From Rubinisphaera italica (GTDB lineage Bacteria > Planctomycetota > Planctomycetia > Planctomycetales > Planctomycetaceae): a stretch of 64,000 bases of DNA. Location: the NCBI RefSeq assembly GCF_007859715.1, contig NZ_SJPG01000001.1, positions 6,616,364 to 6,680,363 on the forward strand, in the 5' to 3' direction. The translations under genes were made by a program, and so were the position numbers. Below are positions 57,201-64,000 of the stretch, piece by piece. How positions within the stretch are numbered: position 1 is the first letter of the stretch; the number at the start of each line of letters is the position of its first letter. Below the pieces are notes generated by a model. It worked only from the letters and a program-made list of their open reading frames with translations. It searched no databases and was not told the DNA's origin.

Positions 57201-58172
57201 ACGCGGCTGGTCATTGCCAATTCGATTCAAGACGCCCATCGTTGTCTCAGCGCGGAAGGGACTGCGACCGGTGAGCATGAAGTAGATCAGGCTGCCCAGC
57301 GAAAATAGATCGCTGCGGTGATCGATGGCGTCGCCGTGAGCCTGTTCTGGTGACATGTATTGTGGCGTGCCGGCGATCACGCCGCTGCGGGTCATGCTGG
57401 CGTCGTCAATTGCTCTAGCCAGCCCGAAGTCGGTGATCTGGACCCTTTCGACACCATTTTCCAGCAACACGTTTGCAGGCTTGACGTCGCGGTGAACGAG
57501 TCCCTGGTCGTGGGCAGCGGCCAAGCCTTCTGCGACTTGTGCCGCAATGCGAACAGTTTCGATGACTGCCAGCGGACCTGAATCGCGTACTCGCCCATCG
57601 ACGCTTTGGCCTTCGACAACCGGCATGACCAGATACGGCAGTCCGCCATACTCGTCAACTGTCTGAATCGGCACAACATGAGGATGCACAACCGCTGCGG
57701 CACTCTTCGCCTCACGAGAGAATCGTTTCCTTGCTGCTGCACTGGTTGCCAATTCTGGAGCCAGGACCTTAATAGCCGAATGCCGGTTGAGCGAGGTATC
57801 AAACCCCCGCATCACAATTCCCATGCCGCCGCGTCCCAACACCTCCATGATCTCATATCGCGCGAATCGGCCCAGCGATTCTGGGTGGTTGCTCGGTTCC
57901 AGAAAACTGACCGCGGATTCTATCGAGTCTTTCGGTTCGCTGTCGCCACCATCGGGAAGTAAGTGGTGTTCTTTGACCGGAAACAAATCATTCGGCCTGA
58001 GTAACTCGGACATCTCATCCCACGACATTCCTGACTGTGAAATGGTTTCGAGCTTGGATTGGCAGGTATCACAAGTCTCGACGTGAGCCAAGGCCGTCTC
58101 TTGTGTATCGCCCATACGATTTCGAAGCAGCCGAAGCAGTGCATCATCGTCGTAGTGATTGTCAGCAACCAT
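54246..58172 (-). CDS. Membrane Ser/Thr protein kinase with anti-sigma-like zinc finger and ExbD-like segment
   Basis: 1308 residues from ATG 58172 (GGGAG seven bases upstream), overlapping the sigma gene by 11 bases. Domain order: H30-x3-C34-x2-C37 anti-sigma-type zinc finger; kinase about 105-372 with GRGGMG (113-118), K135, HRDVKPAN (HRD 227-229) and DFG (248-250); one membrane helix (about 402-424); a beta domain; and a segment at about 656-732 (IRIQLLSNSEIRIQGKSV ... VLIVTDRDTPYKSVKAIIDI) resembling the periplasmic part of ExbD/TolR. The last 550 residues are unassigned. Complete catalytic residues predict an active kinase. The overlap with the sigma gene suggests it senses a signal and controls that sigma factor. 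Confidence 0.88.
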   Translation of the reverse strand: MVADNHYDDDALLRLLRNRMGDTQETALAHVETCDTCQSKLETISQSGMSWDEMSELLRPNDLFPVKEHHLLPDGGDSEPKDSIESAVSFLEPSNHPESLGRFARYEIMEVLGRGGMGIVMRGFDTSLNRHSAIKVLAPELATSAAARKRFSREAKSAAAVVHPHVVPIQTVDEYGGLPYLVMPVVEGQSVDGRVRDSGPLAVIETVRIAAQVAEGLAAAHDQGLVHRDVKPANVLLENGVERVQITDFGLARAIDDASMTRSGVIAGTPQYMSPEQAHGDAIDHRSDLFSLGSLIYFMLTGRSPFRAETTMGVLNRIGNDQPRSLRSINPGVPDWLEGIVLRLLAKEPNDRFQTAEELAELLNRWLAHLQTPDVVAAPKSNLAPSPTSQMTEPKRFRFGRIPAWLIAIASGALFVLLGVILVIETGKGTLRIETSSDVDVPIRITQGDETVETLTVSKSGATTRLKAGTYVLEIEDKSSIVEIQDNKVILKRGEEWIARIEATQGYSTTGMPENTPAAVAKNYFAILQRGAFSESNIDHILSSNHVGRLTERKWLELAAILIQDVLSHTPEVTVNGNSALAVFKEMKLTPRLFDVGGSGCLIMQMTRERERWRVRDVDIWAPKHAKQQLAQTRSSSEGEASNVRPDESIEVGATNTIRIQLLSNSEIRIQGKSVNVSRLREELLSAIPNDGAYSVLIVTDRDTPYKSVKAIIDILKDLGDSFAGNVKFALRSESDQTADINQPAFSTPISVLSHVAASEKSNDWAAMLVVFDDDLIRGLLLENLETIIKEELSGPPSEWTHEQKELSDVISDHLAGQDSDNAIADFLAIVRLSESLTLNDGPAVRGLLGAHIYNQLQSPRTMMGQICNWLQVNKDVKLTPRVYRLFNTVGNQVTVMSEEGDYALLIERGQRGWLVSNLWSSDAQKGVDAILKDWPYGFPRIEGDEGTTVEDNTLSDTNGPLSPMIEEKSEWDNFLNRCPADGVAVIRAANSQLNELNQDGLDKIADELGTSVVPMNMDVIHPNYILVKDQNLLAIQMGPATEKTLRRFIQSASDYLTPQQASVQPRSVIHFDCYINENNEAHGTMTAAPVHLAGVVLAQHEDHVLLLGPSSIAGYIEKGYKCLATLQADSGELVSVPIDVVSSSNVRKANVDVLVESGLAVYEASAVPNVPAVRLASPNIELEVGSRVLSGLTKRPNRRSPSVLAGYAPRIHWMTQEVTEWRESSYGYHPDGFEMFDVTFDGDNIPTWATFTPEGQLLGLGALFDFNNHTASILVPDAIHATLRASIPHIDDPYLKTMIENQVDAEQ

Positions 58173-58809
58173 CTTTTTCTCCCAGTTTGCGTCTGTTTTC
58201 ATTGGGCTCTGTATCCAAGGGATAGAAACCATCGCTGAGTTGGGAAACCACTACGCGAATACGGTCCATCACGCGACATCGTGCAACGCGTACCGCTCCC
58301 TGCGATTTCCCAAGTTTCTGTGCAACGTCCTGAATCGACTGTAATTCAATGGCTGTTAAACTGAACGCTGCCCACGTTGCTTCGGTAAACTCCGCTTGCA
58401 CGATCAAAGCGGCTTGCTGGAATCGAACACGACGATACTCCAATTGAAAGAGCGACGCGGTTTGGTCGTCCGACGTGGGATGCTGCGAGAGCATTTTTTG
58501 AACATTGCTGTCACCGCTGCCAGCCAGTTGGCTCCCACGCGCCAGGCGATTCACGACCAGATTACGAGTAATCTGATACAGCCAACTGCGGAATCCCCCG
58601 ATTGCAGGATCAAACGATTCGAGCGATTTTTCGACGATGACCAAAACATCCTGCGCTAAATCCTCTGCATCGGCGTGCTGCAACCCTCTCGCCACCGCAA
58701 CCCGGTAAACAAGCGGTCGATAGATCGAGGCGAATTCCTGCCAGCCTTCATCGGAACGAGGACTGGAGAGGCTCGCCAACAGCGATTCACGGGTTTCTGG
58801 ACCTTGCAT
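58162..58809 (-). CDS. ECF-type RNA polymerase sigma factor, kinase-linked
   Basis: 215 residues. Region 2 is QEFASIYRPLVYRVAVARGL ... DAEDLAQDVLVIVEKSLESFD and core-binding, with FRSWLYQITRNLVVNRL covering 2.4. Region 4 helix-turn-helix is WAAFSLTAIELQSIQDVAQKLGKSQGAVRVARCRVMDRI. The short C-terminal tail (QLSDGFYPLDTEPNENRRK) extends over the kinase start. The TGA stop overlaps the kinase gene by 11 bases, so translation is probably coupled. The type is the sigma group found with Ser/Thr kinases in planctomycetes. The target promoters are unknown. Confidence 0.92.
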   Translation of the reverse strand: MQGPETRESLLASLSSPRSDEGWQEFASIYRPLVYRVAVARGLQHADAEDLAQDVLVIVEKSLESFDPAIGGFRSWLYQITRNLVVNRLARGSQLAGSGDSNVQKMLSQHPTSDDQTASLFQLEYRRVRFQQAALIVQAEFTEATWAAFSLTAIELQSIQDVAQKLGKSQGAVRVARCRVMDRIRVVVSQLSDGFYPLDTEPNENRRKLGEKDGC

Positions 58810-59199
58810 TGATTCTCCTGTTATCAGTACACAAACCGAGTCCGATTGTTACAGAAAAAGTTTGCATATTCGCACTTCTCCAGCCAATCCATCGCACACG
58901 GATTTTACCGGAGAGGTCCCCGTGCCGGTCAGATGTGTGATAGTCGTGACTCATGTTCACTTAGTAACGTCGGCTACATTCGTGTCTCATTACGCGAAGT
59001 CAAAGCCTTACTTGTTTTGTTGCCCCCTGCGGTTAGCCGGCGTGGCGATTTCAACTTTCCGATGGACCGCTATGGTCCCAAGAATACCAATACAAAATGT
59101 CATAGACCAGACGACTAGTATCGAGAGGCTTTTGATCTTGTGTGTATACTTCAGATTAATGAAGGTTCGAATTTGTGTTGCTCGATTCAAGGAGGAATC
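58810..59199. other. Intergenic region between the sigma gene and the IS630 remnant
   Basis: 390 bases. Open frames here are short and lack a domain. It should contain the promoter of the sigma-kinase operon; I see no certain ECF-type motif. Confidence 0.5.
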
Positions 59200-59762
59200 A
59201 TGATGCCGAAGAAATATGTTGTTCAACTCTCAGGTGAAGAACGCAGCTGGCTTTCTGCAATGGTGAAGAAAGGGAACGGGGCCGCATACAGGATTCGGCA
59301 CGCGAACATCCTGTTGAAAGTCGATGCGTCCGGTCCAGCTTAGACGGACGAGGACGTGGCTGCGGCATTTGACTGTCATCTGAAACGGTGGCCAATGTTC
59401 GTCGACGTCTTGTGGAGGGAGGACTTGAAGCGGGTCTGGAGAGAAAACCGCAGGAAAACCCGTCTCGCGAACGTGTTTTTGATGGTAAGGGGGAAGCTCA
59501 GTTAATCGCGACAGCCTGCAGCGAGCCTCACGAATGATGTGCGAAATGGACGCTTGAATTACTCGCCGACCGGATGGTCGAGTTGAAAGTTGTCGAGAGT
59601 GTTTCTCGTAAAACAGTGGAGCGCACTCTGAAAAAACGAACGGCAGCCTCATCGTCAGAAATGCTGGGTGATTCCGCCCAAACAGGAATCAACTGGCAAT
59701 TCAAAAACAGCAAAGCTCGAATAAAACTGAAGTCCCTTTACCCACAAATTCAAACGACATGA
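59200..59762 (+). pseudogene. IS630-family transposase remnant, internally deleted
   Basis: A good ribosome-binding site (GGAGG at 59191-59195) and start remain. MMPKKYVVQLSGEERSWL begins the helix-turn-helix domain of IS630-type transposases. In-frame TAG at 59341-59343, then frameshifts near 59390 and 59535 with VANVRRRLVEGGLEAGLERK, AQLIATACSEPHE and WTLELLADRMVELKVVESVS in successive frames. The HTH runs directly into the C-terminal tail WQFKNSKARIKLKSLYPQIQ, so the whole DDE catalytic core is deleted. Not functional. Confidence 0.8.
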
Positions 59763-60044
59763 GCAGTAGAGTTCATTAACAAGCTCCGGTGCATTGCTGG
59801 GTTTCCTTTTATGAAGCGGAAGTAACGGTGAGGTGGTGACGGCCCCCGTGGGGAAGAATGGAAAGTTACCTATAAACAACAGCAATTTGCTCTGTGGCGT
59901 GCTACCCTCTGATCAGTAAATTTCTGTCAATTCCCGTTCTTAACCTACGAGAACTTCGCCTTTTATTTTGCTATGCTCAAACTTCAATCATTTGTTCAGA
60001 GACCATCAGGACATCACTGAAAACAATATCAACGAAAGAAACCA

Positions 60045-60980
60045 ATGGTTCGACAGGGAGAATTTTTGAGTGGACTCATTGCAGCGACATTCACGCCGAT
60101 GCATCACGATGGGACACTTAACACAGGGGAGATCCCCTCGATGGTCGATCATCTTGTGAAAGATGGCATTGCAGGAATGTATGTCCTGGGCAGTACGGGG
60201 GAAGGTGTCTCGCTGACACACGATGAGCGATGCACGATTGCGGAAGCATTTGTTAATGCAGCAGATGGAAGACTGCCTGTCATTATTCAATGCGGCTGCG
60301 AAAGTCTTGCTCAAGCTCGTCTGTTAGCTACTCACGCACAAAAAATCGGAGCCGATGCAATCTCAGCCGTCAGCCCGGTATATTTCAAGCCGGACTCCGT
60401 TGAGACTCTCGTCGAGTCCATGTCAGAAATTGCTGCAGGTGCTCCTGATCTGCCCTTCTATTATTATCACATTCCGTCAGTCACGGGTGTGAATCTCAAC
60501 ATGGTCGAATTTCTGAAACTGGGGCGTGATCGAATTCCCAATTTGAGAGGCATTAAATTTACTTCACTCAATGTCTTTGAATTTCAATCGTGCCTGGAGT
60601 TTGCAGGCGATCGCTTTGAGATTCTTTGGGGATTGGATGAAATGCTGCTCAGCGGACTTGCAGCTGGGGCTCGTGCAGCGGTTGGCAGTACCTATAACTT
60701 CGCGGCTCCGGTCTACCATCAATTGATCAAGGCATTCTCTGAAGGCAATCTGAAGGAAGCCCGAGATCAGCAGTCAAAATCTCAAGAACTGGTGCGGACC
60801 TTTATTCCGTTCGGACCACGAGCGGCTCAAAAGGCAATTATGTCTATGGTTTCATCAGAGTGCGGTCCGACTCGACTTCCCGTGAAAATGCTGTGTGAAT
60901 CACAAATCAACGATTTACGGAACAACTTAACCAAAATCGGATTCTTCGATTGGATTGCTTCCACCAGATCAGAAGGATGA
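60045..60980 (+). CDS. N-acetylneuraminate lyase-like / dihydrodipicolinate synthase family aldolase
   Basis: Class I aldolase of 311 residues. GSTGEG (49-54) binds the pyruvyl carboxylate, FYYYHIPSVTG carries the family's Tyr and the NAL-typical YYHIP motif, and GIKFTS contains the Schiff-base Lys (K171). This pattern points to a sialic-acid (N-acetylneuraminate) lyase rather than DapA: cleavage to ManNAc and pyruvate. The gene is intact and followed nine bases later by a broken kelch-symporter gene, as in sialic-acid operons. Confidence 0.85.
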   Translation: MVRQGEFLSGLIAATFTPMHHDGTLNTGEIPSMVDHLVKDGIAGMYVLGSTGEGVSLTHDERCTIAEAFVNAADGRLPVIIQCGCESLAQARLLATHAQKIGADAISAVSPVYFKPDSVETLVESMSEIAAGAPDLPFYYYHIPSVTGVNLNMVEFLKLGRDRIPNLRGIKFTSLNVFEFQSCLEFAGDRFEILWGLDEMLLSGLAAGARAAVGSTYNFAAPVYHQLIKAFSEGNLKEARDQQSKSQELVRTFIPFGPRAAQKAIMSMVSSECGPTRLPVKMLCESQINDLRNNLTKIGFFDWIASTRSEG

Positions 60981-60989
60981 ATTTTTTCG

Positions 60990-62269
60990 ATGAGTATCAC
61001 GCGCTCGCTCAAGCTCCTTATTTATCTCGTTTCAATTATTATTTCGCACGGAACGCATGCCGACGCACAAGAAATTGGAAATGATAAAGATCGCGAATAA
61101 TCCTTACTCGACTGGCAAGCCCTGCCTGACCTTCCTGATAAATCAGGTGTAGCTGGGCCATTTGTCGGAGTTCATAAAGACGCCCTCATCGTGTCTGGAG
61201 GAGCGAACTTTCCTGAGCCAGTCTGGGACAACAGTAAAGTCTGGCATGATCGAATTTACGTGCTGACCAGGACGGGAGCTGGTTATGAATGGAAAGACGG
61301 GGGCACTCTTCCTCGGGCAATTGCTTATGGATTTGCAGTCTCAACTTCAGACGGAGTTGTGTGTATTGGCGGCAATGATTCGACGACGACTTACGCTGAT
61401 GTCTTTCTACTGAGTTGGAATCCAGATTCCCAGAAAATCAGCCGGGTCGACTATCCAAAACTTCCAGAACCATGTGCCGGTGGTCAGGCTGCTCTGCTGG
61501 GAAATACGATTTATCTCGCTGGTGGGCAGAACAGCCAGAAGTCGGCAATGAACAATTTCTGGACACTAGATCTCTCAATGAAGAATGATCCAGAAGACTT
61601 TCACTGGAACAAGCTTGCTCCATTTCCCGGCACTCCCCGAGCTTATAATATTACAGTTCAACAGCATAATGGCTATGACGACTGTATTTATGTGATCAGC
61701 GGCCGAAATCAACAGGGCGAAACCGCTGAGTTCCTGAAAGATGTCTGGGAATTTACGCCGCGAACAGGTGAATGGCGACGGCGAGCCGATGCTCCTCGAA
61801 GTGTTATGGCAGGCACCGGCATCGGATTCGGGCAGAGTCATCTCTTTATTCTGGGCGGCGATGATGGTGAGAATTTCTTCAAAGCTGACGAACTACGCGA
61901 CAATCATCCCGGCTTTCTACGGGAAGCGTTGAGTTATCACACGATCACTAACACCTGGAGCTCCGCAGGTCGTATCCCGATGAATCAGGTCACAACGATT
62001 CCGGTCATGTGGGACAATCGAATTGTGATTGCCAGTGGAGAAATACGACCACGTGTGCGGACTCCGAAAATATGGAGCATTTCCCCCCAAAGCCATTCTG
62101 AAGGTTTTGGAGCAGTCAACTATAGTGTGCTCTTCGGATATCTATTGGCGATGGTTGGTGTCGGAGTTTACTTTGCACGTCGGAATAAGAATACAGACGA
62201 CTATTTTCGCGGAGGCGGTCACATCCCGTGGTGGGCAGCCGGGTGCAGTATTTTCGCAACCATGCTTAG
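60990..62269 (+). pseudogene. Kelch (NanM-like) - sodium:solute symporter fusion, broken twice
   Basis: AAGGA precedes ATG 60990. A signal peptide (LLIYLVSIIISHGTHADAQ) runs into an in-frame TAA at 61098-61100. The same frame continues as DWQALPDLPDKSGVAGPFVG and DALIVSGGANFP, the start of a kelch propeller of the cyclically permuted mutarotase/NanM type (kelch blades about 61190-62080). From about 62110, SVLFGYLLAMVGVGVYFARR and NTDDYFRGGGHIPWWAAG are the first helices of a sodium:solute symporter, cut after ATML by the IS at 62270. With the aldolase upstream this was a sialic-acid uptake/epimerisation protein. Confidence 0.87.
62266..62269 (+). repeat. 4-bp target duplication TTAG, left
   Basis: TTAG directly flanks the left IS end; the same four bases follow the right end at 63996-63999. 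Confidence 0.8.
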
Positions 62270-63995
62270 CCCGCATTTCTCACCCGGTTTCTCATTTCTT
62301 CTCCCGGGGGCTTGCGGGGCGGGAATTTGGTTTGGTGGGTGGGGATTGGGAGCGTGGAGGGGGTGTCGAGAGGTGTTTTTTTGGTGCCAGGTCGGATTTC
62401 AGGCCGTTTTTGTCAGTTCGGCGCGTACCGCGAGCGCGGTGGGCGCTGTGGTGGACTCTTTCGAAGCCGATTGGGCTCATCCAGGGACAGGGTGCGGCGG
62501 GAGGTCTTGCAGGTTTTGCCAGACCTGGCCGAACAACTCGCGATACGGGTATGCTTCCGACAGTGACAGCCACACCTTCCGGCACGTCACCCGCACCTGT
62601 GCCCCGATCTTGAGCAGCTTCACGCGAATCGTATCGCAGCGGGCCTTTGCGTGATCGGTTCCCTGTAAGCCGTGACGTCGCAGAGCCGCCAGCAGCACAT
62701 AGGCCACCGAAGAAAACCACAACCGCAGTTGATTGGCCCGCATGGTCGCACAACTCGTCCGGTCGGCGAACAGACACAACTGCTGTTCCTTGATCCGGTT
62801 TTCCATCTCGCCGCGCTGACAATACAGATCTTCATACAGCGTCCGGGCATCGGCCTGGTCTTCTGTCAGATTCGTCACCACAAACCGCGGGTTCTCGCCT
62901 TTCGAGAGATGCTCGGCCTTGGCGACAACCCGCCGCTGGCAACTCCAACTTTTCAACGTCCGGTACCGCAGGTCAGCGAACAGGCGAGCGGCTTGTTTCG
63001 TGTCGTCAAAAAAGAGCTTGGCGGCCACCCGCTGAGCCTCAATCATTTCCTTGAGTCGCTCGTTTTTGGCCAGCCCCAAAATGTATTGGACTTCGTTCTT
63101 TTCGCACCACTGCATGATCGGCTCGCGACAAAATCCGCTGTCGCCGCGAATCACGATTCGCACCTCCGGCCAGCGCTGGCGAATCAACGGCACAATCCGC
63201 TGCAACTGTTCCACTGTCCCCAGACTGGCATCGATATCGGCCGGTCGGAGCTGCGCACACAGCAGGTGCTCGCCACAGAAAATATACAGCGGCAGATAGC
63301 AGTACTGCTTGTAATAACCGTGAAAGAATCGCCCGAGTTGATGTCCGTGCAGTGGATCATCGGTGGCGTCGAAATCGAGAATGATTTCTTCGGGCGGCCT
63401 CTGGTGAGCGTCGAGAAACAGATCCACGAACAAACGTGAGAAGTCGCTGCAGTTGGCCGTGATCTTTTTGTAGCGGCTCTCCGGGCTGGCTCCGGGGGGA
63501 GTCAACTCGAGTCGATTGAGCGTGCTTTTGCCGGCCAGAGCATGCCCGCGATCACGTTCCCGCGCTCGCTGTTGTCCGGTCAGATCGTCTTTGCCGGCCA
63601 GCAGCGCGAGCAATGGATCATCCCGCAGGCGGTCATGATCATTGAGGTCTTCATAGCCGAGCGTTAACGCAAAAATACGCTGCCTGACCAGTTCGAGCAC
63701 GGAGTGCTCAATATAATCGAAATCGCGATGATCGCTAAAACAACCAGCGACCCGTGAAGTCAACTTCAGCTTGTTATCGAGTTCCCGCAGCAAGAGCCCG
63801 CCCGCATCGGAGGTGATCATCAGACCATCAAAATTGGCCACGACTTCGCGACGCTGGTGGGGTTGAAAAGTGAGGGACTTTGTGGAACACTGTGTCATGA
63901 GAAGGCTGCCTGTCGTTTGGGGTGAAAGCTGTTGTGAGAAAACAACTTATCCCAAACCAGGCAGCCTTTTTCCACCCCCGGGTGAGAAATCCGGG
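62270..63995 (-). mobile_element. Complete IS1380-family insertion sequence
   Basis: 1726-bp element with terminal inverted repeats CCCGCATTTCTCACCCGG (62270-62287) and CCGGGTGAGAAATCCGGG (63978-63995), 17 of 18 matching. TTAG is duplicated on both sides. One transposase gene is carried on the minus strand. The stretch 62288-62476 at the left is GC-rich and non-coding. It interrupts the symporter half of the kelch fusion. The intact ends and duplication indicate a recent insertion. Confidence 0.92.
62477..63898 (-). CDS. IS1380-family DDE transposase
   Basis: 473 residues. N-terminal VVANFDGLMITSDAGGLLLREL with the family's conserved Asp-rich start, then LALLAGKDDLTGQ, IILDFDATDDPLHGHQ (first catalytic Asp), IRGDSGFCREPIMQWCEKN (second Asp) and a C-terminal EMENRIKEQQLCLFADRTSC (Glu). 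This DDE_Tnp_1 layout is that of IS1380 transposases of 440-480 residues. It appears intact. GC-rich codon use unlike the neighbouring host genes, suggesting acquisition from elsewhere. Confidence 0.94.
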   Translation of the reverse strand: MTQCSTKSLTFQPHQRREVVANFDGLMITSDAGGLLLRELDNKLKLTSRVAGCFSDHRDFDYIEHSVLELVRQRIFALTLGYEDLNDHDRLRDDPLLALLAGKDDLTGQQRARERDRGHALAGKSTLNRLELTPPGASPESRYKKITANCSDFSRLFVDLFLDAHQRPPEEIILDFDATDDPLHGHQLGRFFHGYYKQYCYLPLYIFCGEHLLCAQLRPADIDASLGTVEQLQRIVPLIRQRWPEVRIVIRGDSGFCREPIMQWCEKNEVQYILGLAKNERLKEMIEAQRVAAKLFFDDTKQAARLFADLRYRTLKSWSCQRRVVAKAEHLSKGENPRFVVTNLTEDQADARTLYEDLYCQRGEMENRIKEQQLCLFADRTSCATMRANQLRLWFSSVAYVLLAALRRHGLQGTDHAKARCDTIRVKLLKIGAQVRVTCRKVWLSLSEAYPYRELFGQVWQNLQDLPPHPVPG

Positions 63996-63999
63996 TTAG
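63996..63999 (+). repeat. 4-bp target duplication TTAG, right
   Basis: Matches the left TTAG at 62266-62269. The host symporter sequence should resume at 64000. Confidence 0.8.
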
Positions 64000-64000
64000 C

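Noticed and set aside
58846..59118. 90-codon plus-strand frame before the IS630 remnant
   Set aside because: No domain, no homology pattern and ill-placed start; more likely promoter region of the sigma gene.

Overview
The window looks like a chromosomal segment of a free-living, probably marine or freshwater planctomycete (Planctomycetota; the order is inferred, not proven). The clues are the gene content: a PSD1-type cytochrome/DUF1549/DUF1553 protein, two type I sulfatases, two DUF1080 proteins, a DUF3472 protein, several xylose-isomerase-like TIM barrels, a very large Ser/Thr kinase paired with an ECF sigma factor, and remnants of a DUF1559 prepilin-like gene and a PQQ-propeller gene. There is no plasmid or phage backbone. 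Housekeeping genes are interleaved with secreted glycan-handling genes and decayed mobile DNA.

Layout. 1-10.7 kb: end of an RRM protein, plsY, the PSD1 protein, a zinc-ribbon membrane protein, a sulfatase, then E3 (lpdA) and E2 (odhB/sucB) of 2-oxoglutarate dehydrogenase without E1, and a sulfotransferase. 10.7-19.1 kb: an orphan LolD-like ATPase, a crotonase, a probably inactive alpha/beta-hydrolase, an exported PGRP amidase, two DUF1080 proteins, a TIM-barrel isomerase, a HEAT/SEC-C protein and an IS200-type transposase remnant. 19.2-27.6 kb: a GT39-like membrane glycosyltransferase, a DUF3472 protein, a second sulfotransferase, a DUF1559 remnant, an SGNH esterase and a three-domain secreted esterase-esterase-SMP30 protein. 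28.3-36.5 kb: an inverse-autotransporter-like beta-helix protein, then a sulfatase, a Tat-exported isomerase, a PhoD-like phosphatase and a DJ-1/PfpI protein. 36.7-53.7 kb: PDZ and other hypothetical proteins, hflX, a ferredoxin-type sulfite/nitrite reductase, a HAD phosphatase, a lipoprotein, a GNAT enzyme, tRNA-Met(CAT), a Kef-type antiporter, rsgA, an FHA protein, DUF2203, an SGNH protein and an HDOD protein. 53.9-64 kb: a PQQ-propeller remnant, the kinase and its overlapping sigma gene, a deleted IS630 copy, and a sialic-acid-type operon (NAL-like lyase plus kelch-symporter) broken by a stop codon and by a complete IS1380-family insertion.

How the genes work together. Sulfatases, DUF1080 proteins, esterases, TIM-barrel isomerases and the N-acetylneuraminate-lyase-like enzyme fit scavenging of sulfated or acylated glycans. 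The kinase-sigma pair carries an anti-sigma-like zinc finger and, unusually, an ExbD/TolR-like segment after its membrane helix, so it is the best candidate here for a little-described signalling system. Several families of short palindromic repeats sit between genes; one of them supplies the stop codons of two genes.
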